Below, in pieces: positions 5,164-8,616 of a stretch of 8,616 nt of DNA. The position numbers and the translations under genes are program-made. This stretch comes from Deltaproteobacteria bacterium (GTDB taxonomy: Bacteria > Desulfobacterota > Desulfuromonadia > Desulfuromonadales > BM103). Each line of letters starts with the position of its first letter. Positions within the stretch are counted from its first letter, which is position 1. A model generated the notes under the pieces. It did no database searches, had not been told where the DNA came from, and worked only from the letters and a program-made list of their open reading frames with translations. The stretch spans positions 1-8,616 of the forward strand of contig JAFDBW010000073.1 of the NCBI GenBank assembly GCA_019313105.1, read 5' to 3'.

Positions 5164-7437
5164 ATGAGCCAACCAACTAACAACATAAGCCGTTGGGAAC
5201 GGATCGCGCTGATCGCGGCGGTCGTTATCCTGCTGTCACCGGCACTCTATCTGTTCAAGGCGCAGACGATTGAACCGTTGCCCGTAGCCGAACCCGCTCA
5301 GTTCGTCGGCAGTGAGAAGTGCAAGAAGTGCCACGAAACCGCCTACAACAAATGGCGCGGCTCGCACCACGAACTGGCTATGGCTGAAGCCAACGAGACG
5401 ACGGTGCTGGGCGATTTCGATGATGCCCACTACACCGATCCTTACAACAACGTCACCTCCCGCTTCTATCGCAAGGACGACAAGTTTTTTGTTCATACCG
5501 AAGGGCCGGATGGCCTGCCCGGTGAGTTCGAAATCGCCTACACTTTCGGAGTCACGCCGCTACAGCAATATCTGGTACCCTTCCCTGATGGCCGCCTGCA
5601 ATGTCTGAACATCGCCTGGGACGTGGTGAAAAAGCAGTGGTACCGCCTGCCCCCTTACGAGGTGGAAGGTCCTGACGACTGGCTGCACTGGACCAGGGGC
5701 GGACAGACCTGGAACACCATGTGTGCCGAATGTCATTCGACACGCCTGAGCAAGGGCTACGATCCAGACAAAGAGAGCTACCAGACCACCTGGTTCGAAA
5801 TCAGCGTCGGCTGCGAAGCGTGTCACGGGCCGGGCTCGACGCATATCGCCTGGGCTGACAGACCGCCGCTGGCCAGGACCAAGACCGAGGACTACGCCCT
5901 GACGGTTCGCACCGGCGACCTTGACACCACCGAGCAGATCAAACTCTGTGCGCCCTGCCACTCCCGACGTTTCCAACTCGGCGACAACCTGCATGCCGAG
6001 GGGGAACTGCTCGACCTGATGGTTCCACAGTTGTTGAGCGAAGGTCTCTACTATCCCGATGGCCAGATCCTTGAAGAGGTCTATGTCTACGGCTCGTTCG
6101 TGCAGAGCAAGATGTACCAGCACGGCGTGCGTTGCAGCGACTGCCATGATATTCACAGCCTCAAGCGCCACAAGGAAAAGAACGATCTCTGCACCCAGTG
6201 TCATCGCGCAGAAGTTTACGACAGAAAAGATCACCACTTTCACAAGCGGACTCACAACGACCAACCAAGCGACGGCTACCTCTGTGTCAAGTGCCATATG
6301 CCCGGCCGCATCTACATGGGCGCCGACTACCGGCCCGATCACAGCTTGCGCATCCCGCGCCCCGACCTGAGTGTAAAACTCGGCACGCCGAATGCCTGTT
6401 CGGCGCAAGCCTGTCACGCCGACAAGTCGCTGGCATGGAATGTCGAGCATTACACCAAGTGGTACGGCGAGGCCCGCAAACCGCATTACGGCACGACCAT
6501 CGCTGCTGGACGGATCAGGCAACCGGAGGCAGAAGCAGAGCTGATTCGATTAGCGGAAGACCCGTTGCTGCCCGCCATTGTTCGTGCAACAGGGTTGGAG
6601 TTGTTACGTGATTATCCCAGCGTTGCCAGCCAGAGTTCCTTGGCCAAAGCCCTGGAGGATGACGATGCCCTGCTGCGTTACACCGCGATTCGCAGCCTCG
6701 AATATTTCGATGCCGAGACTCGTCTGAAGCGGATCGCACCAAAACTCTACGATCCGGTCAAAGCGGTGCGGATAGAAGCCGCAATGATGTTGTCGGCATT
6801 GCCGAAAGAGCGTCTACGCAAGGATGATCGGGAGGCTTTCGACAGAGGGCTTGCAGAATACCGTGAAGCGATGCTCTACAACGCCGATTTTGCTGCTCAG
6901 CGTTATAACCTGGGCAATCTGGCTGCCAATCTTGGCAAAGGGCCACAGGCCATTGCAGCCTATGAGAAATCAATCGCTATTGATGATCAGTTCTACCCGG
7001 CCAAGGTTAACCTGGCTATGCTTTACAATCGGCAGGGCAAGAACCGTGAGGCGGAGAAATTGTTGCGGGAGGTGGTGGAACGAGAACCGGAACTTTACGA
7101 GGTTTCTTATTCGCTCGGTTTGCTGTTAGCAGAGATGCAGCAGTATCAGGACGCAGAACCCTACCTTGGCAAAGCCGCTGCCGGAATGAACTATGGGCGC
7201 GCTTACTACAATCATGGGCAGGTTCTGCTTGTTCTCAAGCGGCCGAAATTAGCAGAAAAAGCATTGCTTACAGCTCTGTCTCTGAACCCGCAGAATCAGG
7301 ATTTCTTTGTAGCTCTAGCTGACGCCTACCTCAAGTCAGGTCAGACCGAAAAAGCCAGAGAGTTGGCTATCAACATGTCACTACAATTCCCTGATCATAA
7401 GGCTGCGATGGAGTTGTTGCGCTATCTCGGGAGATGA
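5164..7437 (+). CDS. Membrane-anchored octahaem c-type cytochrome with HEAT-like and TPR repeats
   Basis: A 757-residue periplasmic electron carrier anchored by an N-terminal helix (about 12-30, WERIALIAAVVILLSPALYL). Haem sites: CXXCH at 53-57, 187-191, 217-221, 262-266, 324-328, 343-347 and 374-378, and a CX4CH (CSAQACH) at 412-418, eight in all. The region resembles the cytochrome c554-type multihaem fold (FVGSEKCKKCH, RGSHHELAM, MCAECHST, CEACHGPG). No CXXCK motif marks a nitrite/tetrathionate-type active haem, so electron transfer is more likely than catalysis. Residues about 450-560 look like HEAT repeats, and about 575-755 form roughly five TPRs, probably a docking surface. Start: ATG 5164 precedes the anchor helix naturally; GTG 5113 would translate the repeat and hairpin and is less likely. 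The ribosome-binding site is weak (GGA only). It directly follows cytochrome b and Rieske, with no cytochrome c1 gene, so it is the likely acceptor of the complex. Confidence 0.9.
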   Translation: MSQPTNNISRWERIALIAAVVILLSPALYLFKAQTIEPLPVAEPAQFVGSEKCKKCHETAYNKWRGSHHELAMAEANETTVLGDFDDAHYTDPYNNVTSRFYRKDDKFFVHTEGPDGLPGEFEIAYTFGVTPLQQYLVPFPDGRLQCLNIAWDVVKKQWYRLPPYEVEGPDDWLHWTRGGQTWNTMCAECHSTRLSKGYDPDKESYQTTWFEISVGCEACHGPGSTHIAWADRPPLARTKTEDYALTVRTGDLDTTEQIKLCAPCHSRRFQLGDNLHAEGELLDLMVPQLLSEGLYYPDGQILEEVYVYGSFVQSKMYQHGVRCSDCHDIHSLKRHKEKNDLCTQCHRAEVYDRKDHHFHKRTHNDQPSDGYLCVKCHMPGRIYMGADYRPDHSLRIPRPDLSVKLGTPNACSAQACHADKSLAWNVEHYTKWYGEARKPHYGTTIAAGRIRQPEAEAELIRLAEDPLLPAIVRATGLELLRDYPSVASQSSLAKALEDDDALLRYTAIRSLEYFDAETRLKRIAPKLYDPVKAVRIEAAMMLSALPKERLRKDDREAFDRGLAEYREAMLYNADFAAQRYNLGNLAANLGKGPQAIAAYEKSIAIDDQFYPAKVNLAMLYNRQGKNREAEKLLREVVEREPELYEVSYSLGLLLAEMQQYQDAEPYLGKAAAGMNYGRAYYNHGQVLLVLKRPKLAEKALLTALSLNPQNQDFFVALADAYLKSGQTEKARELAINMSLQFPDHKAAMELLRYLGR

Positions 7438-7442
7438 ATGTC

Positions 7443-7462
7443 TTATAAATCACCATTTATAA
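7443..7462 (+). repeat. AT-rich hairpin just after the cytochrome stop
   Basis: TTATAAAT (7443-7450), loop CACC, ATTTATAA (7455-7462) is a perfect 8-bp inverted repeat. ATTTATAA occurs once more at 7513-7520. The hairpin begins 5 nt after the octahaem cytochrome stop and 6 nt before the terminator stem, and may help protect the operon mRNA 3' end or bind a regulator. Role unknown. Confidence 0.5.
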
Positions 7463-7468
7463 AACACG

Positions 7469-7499
7469 AAAGCCCCCGATCTTAAGATTGAGGGCTTTT
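7469..7499 (+). terminator. Rho-independent terminator of the Rieske/cytochrome operon
   Basis: AAAGCCC (7469-7475) pairs with GGGCTTT (7492-7498); after one C/A mismatch the stem continues with CGATC against GATTG (one G-U pair) and closes on TTAA. The stem is followed by TTTTC. It stands 32 nt after the cytochrome stop. The leading A run means it could also work, more weakly, on the minus strand. Confidence 0.85.
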
Positions 7500-7593
7500 C
7501 CTACATTGCAGGATTTATAAGAGGTTTGGGTCAATTGCTGTAGATTTTTCTATGAGTTGTTAGATTCCATTGCTTTGGAAAAGAAAATGCCGG

Positions 7594-7621
7594 TTGTAGT
7601 TTGTCCTGGCTCGATTATAGT
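7594..7621 (+). promoter_or_regulatory. Candidate sigma-70-type promoter for the DUF2092 gene
   Basis: TTGTAG (7594-7599), 16 nt spacer, TATAGT (7616-7621; 5 of 6 to consensus). It lies in an AT-rich gap after a terminator and about 70 nt upstream of the gene start, where a promoter is needed. The -35 is poor. A 7-bp inverted repeat starts at its last base. Confidence 0.35.
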
Positions 7622-7655
7622 ATCAGTTAGTTTTTGAGTGTGTGATGCACTGATA
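7621..7655 (+). repeat. Inverted repeat at the candidate promoter start region
   Basis: TATCAGT (7621-7627) and ACTGATA (7649-7655) are perfect inverted copies separated by 21 nt. Their centres are 28 bp apart, roughly 2.7 helical turns, so they could be operator half-sites just downstream of the -10 box, or a loose hairpin in the leader. No regulator is identified. Confidence 0.35.
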
Positions 7656-7691
7656 TTTTAGTACGTCTTTAAATCTAAAAAAGGATATCTA

Positions 7692-8522
7692 ATGAAAAAA
7701 ACATTTTGGGTTCTATGGCCCCTATTATGCTTGATTCTTTATCCAGCCATTTCCACACAGGCTGATGAAACCAGTCCAGACAAAACTGTTGCTCCCTCAA
7801 TGAAAGAGCTAGAACCTGATGCAGAGGAAATGCGTGACCAAGAAGCTCTTACCGAGTTGAAGAAAGCAACCGATTTTCTGGTTGCGCAGCCAAGATTCAG
7901 TTTCAAGGCGAGAATCTTCTACGATGTCATCCAGGATGACGGCAGGCGCCTGCAGTTCGAAAAGACCGGCGAAATCATCCTGCAGCGCCCGAACCGGCTG
8001 TATGTCGAGTCGCGGCATGACGACGGGGTCTTGCGCAAGCTCTGGTACCAAGGTGAAGAACTGAGTATTGCCGATCTGTCCAAGAACCTGCACACCCAGG
8101 TCAAAGCGCCATCGAACCTCGACGAGACCCTCGATATGCTGGAGGGCCTGATCAGGGAGCCACAGCCGCTTGCCGACCTCCTCTACAGCGACCTTAGCCA
8201 TCTTGAGGAACACGCCATTGAAGCCAACATTGTCGGGGACAGTCTTCTGGACGGGCAGCCCTGCTTGCATCTGGCCTTCCGCGGCGAGACGCTCGACTGG
8301 CAGATATGGGTCGAACAGAGCGACACGCCCTTCATCCGCAAAGTTGCCCTCAGTTACCGGGAGTTCCCCGGCCATCCGCAGTATGTCGCGCTGATCAACG
8401 ACTGGACAACGCCCGAACAGTTCAGTGACGAAATTTTCCAGTTTACGGTTCCACAGGGATCGCAATGGATCAAGGTGCTGACGTCAAGGACGGGCCTGGC
8501 CAGGAATGGAGGTCAGCCATGA
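7692..8522 (+). CDS. Exported DUF2092 protein (LolA-like fold predicted)
   Basis: A 276-residue protein with a Sec signal peptide (MKKTFWVLWPLL...TQA, cleavage likely after Ala24). The body matches what I recognise as DUF2092: a helical lead-in (LTELKKATDFLVAQPRFSF), then strands 'FKARIFYDVIQDDGRRLQFEK', 'GEIILQRPNRLYVESRHDDG', 'RKLWYQGEELSIADLSKN' and, later, 'CLHLAFRGETLDWQIWVEQ' and 'PFIRKVALSYREFPGHPQYV'. This resembles the half-barrel of LolA/LppX-type periplasmic lipid carriers, so lipid or hydrophobic ligand binding is possible, but no function is established. ATG 7692 has AGGA at 7682-7685. The first 60-70 codons are AT-richer than the rest, continuing the AT-rich gap upstream. The stop overlaps the next start by 4 bp (ATGA), so the two are translationally coupled. 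Confidence 0.8.
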   Translation: MKKTFWVLWPLLCLILYPAISTQADETSPDKTVAPSMKELEPDAEEMRDQEALTELKKATDFLVAQPRFSFKARIFYDVIQDDGRRLQFEKTGEIILQRPNRLYVESRHDDGVLRKLWYQGEELSIADLSKNLHTQVKAPSNLDETLDMLEGLIREPQPLADLLYSDLSHLEEHAIEANIVGDSLLDGQPCLHLAFRGETLDWQIWVEQSDTPFIRKVALSYREFPGHPQYVALINDWTTPEQFSDEIFQFTVPQGSQWIKVLTSRTGLARNGGQP

Positions 8523-8616
8523 ACATCGGCAGATTTGCACTGTTGCTGAGTGTGGTATGTCTGGTGGCCTGGATCCTTCCGGATTTCGCAGAGGCCCGCC
8601 GTGGCGGTGGTCATCG
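8519..8616 (+). CDS. N-terminus of an exported Gly/His-rich protein, 3' truncated by window
   Basis: ATG 8519 overlaps the DUF2092 stop (ATGA) and has a strong ribosome-binding site, GGAGGT at 8508-8513, 5 nt upstream, inside the DUF2092 coding region. The 32 visible codons give MNIGRFALLLSVVCLVAWIL, then PDFAEA-RRGGGH: a signal peptide probably cleaved after AEA (24-26), followed by a Gly/His/Arg-rich beginning. From memory, small secreted proteins rich in Gly and His or Ser often accompany DUF2092 genes; nothing more can be said of the function from this fragment. Confidence 0.7.
   Translation, partial: MNIGRFALLLSVVCLVAWILPDFAEARRGGGH

Noticed and set aside
5164..6420. Octahaem protein as a nitrite, hydroxylamine or tetrathionate reductase
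   Set aside because: No CXXCK or other special catalytic haem motif is present; all eight motifs end in CH, and the HEAT/TPR tail is not a feature of those enzymes.
7607..7621. Sigma-54 promoter (TGGC...)
   Set aside because: TGGCTCG is followed by GT where the invariant GC of the -12 element should be, so the GG-N10-GC rule fails.
1..8616. CRISPR array, tRNA, rRNA or intact insertion sequence
   Set aside because: No regularly spaced repeats, no cloverleaf or rRNA-like stretch and no transposase-like protein were seen on either strand.

Overview
The window reads as the chromosome of a Gram-negative bacterium. It encodes outer-membrane beta-barrels, several Sec-type signal peptides and a periplasmic multihaem cytochrome. 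Genes look moderately GC-rich and one AT-rich gap (about 7438-7690) stands out. A Rieske/cytochrome b pair followed by a large multihaem c-type cytochrome suggests an anaerobic or metal/sulfur-respiring lineage such as Desulfuromonadales (Desulfobacterota). That placement is inference from gene content, not from a marker gene.

Left part (1-2423): the 3' end of an outer-membrane barrel of the neuromedin-U-like 'transporter' type is followed by a complete OprB-family carbohydrate porin whose ribosome-binding site overlaps the upstream stop codon. Next comes a TMEM175-type potassium channel homologue (six predicted helices, modified FSD signature).

Centre (2659-7437): this is the most interesting block. 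A small exported protein of unknown function precedes a fused cytochrome b (b6-like N-terminal half plus subunit-IV-like C-terminal half), a Rieske iron-sulfur protein with a twin-arginine membrane anchor, and a membrane-anchored cytochrome with seven CXXCH motifs, one CX4CH motif, HEAT-like repeats and TPRs. No cytochrome c1 or cytochrome f gene is present, so the octahaem protein is the obvious candidate acceptor. The likely path is quinol to Rieske cluster and b haems, then octahaem cytochrome, then further periplasmic carriers. Residue choices in the cytochrome b Qo motif (APWY for PEWY) and the Rieske cluster loop (Phe for the usual Tyr) fit a low-potential, probably menaquinol-oxidising enzyme. 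The two spacers inside this operon carry related short repeats, a pair of inverted repeats and a REP-like GC hairpin. A clear Rho-independent terminator closes the block at 7469-7499.

Right part (7500-8616): after an AT-rich gap with a candidate promoter and an inverted repeat comes an exported DUF2092 protein. It overlaps by 4 bp the start of a second exported, Gly/His-rich protein that runs off the window.
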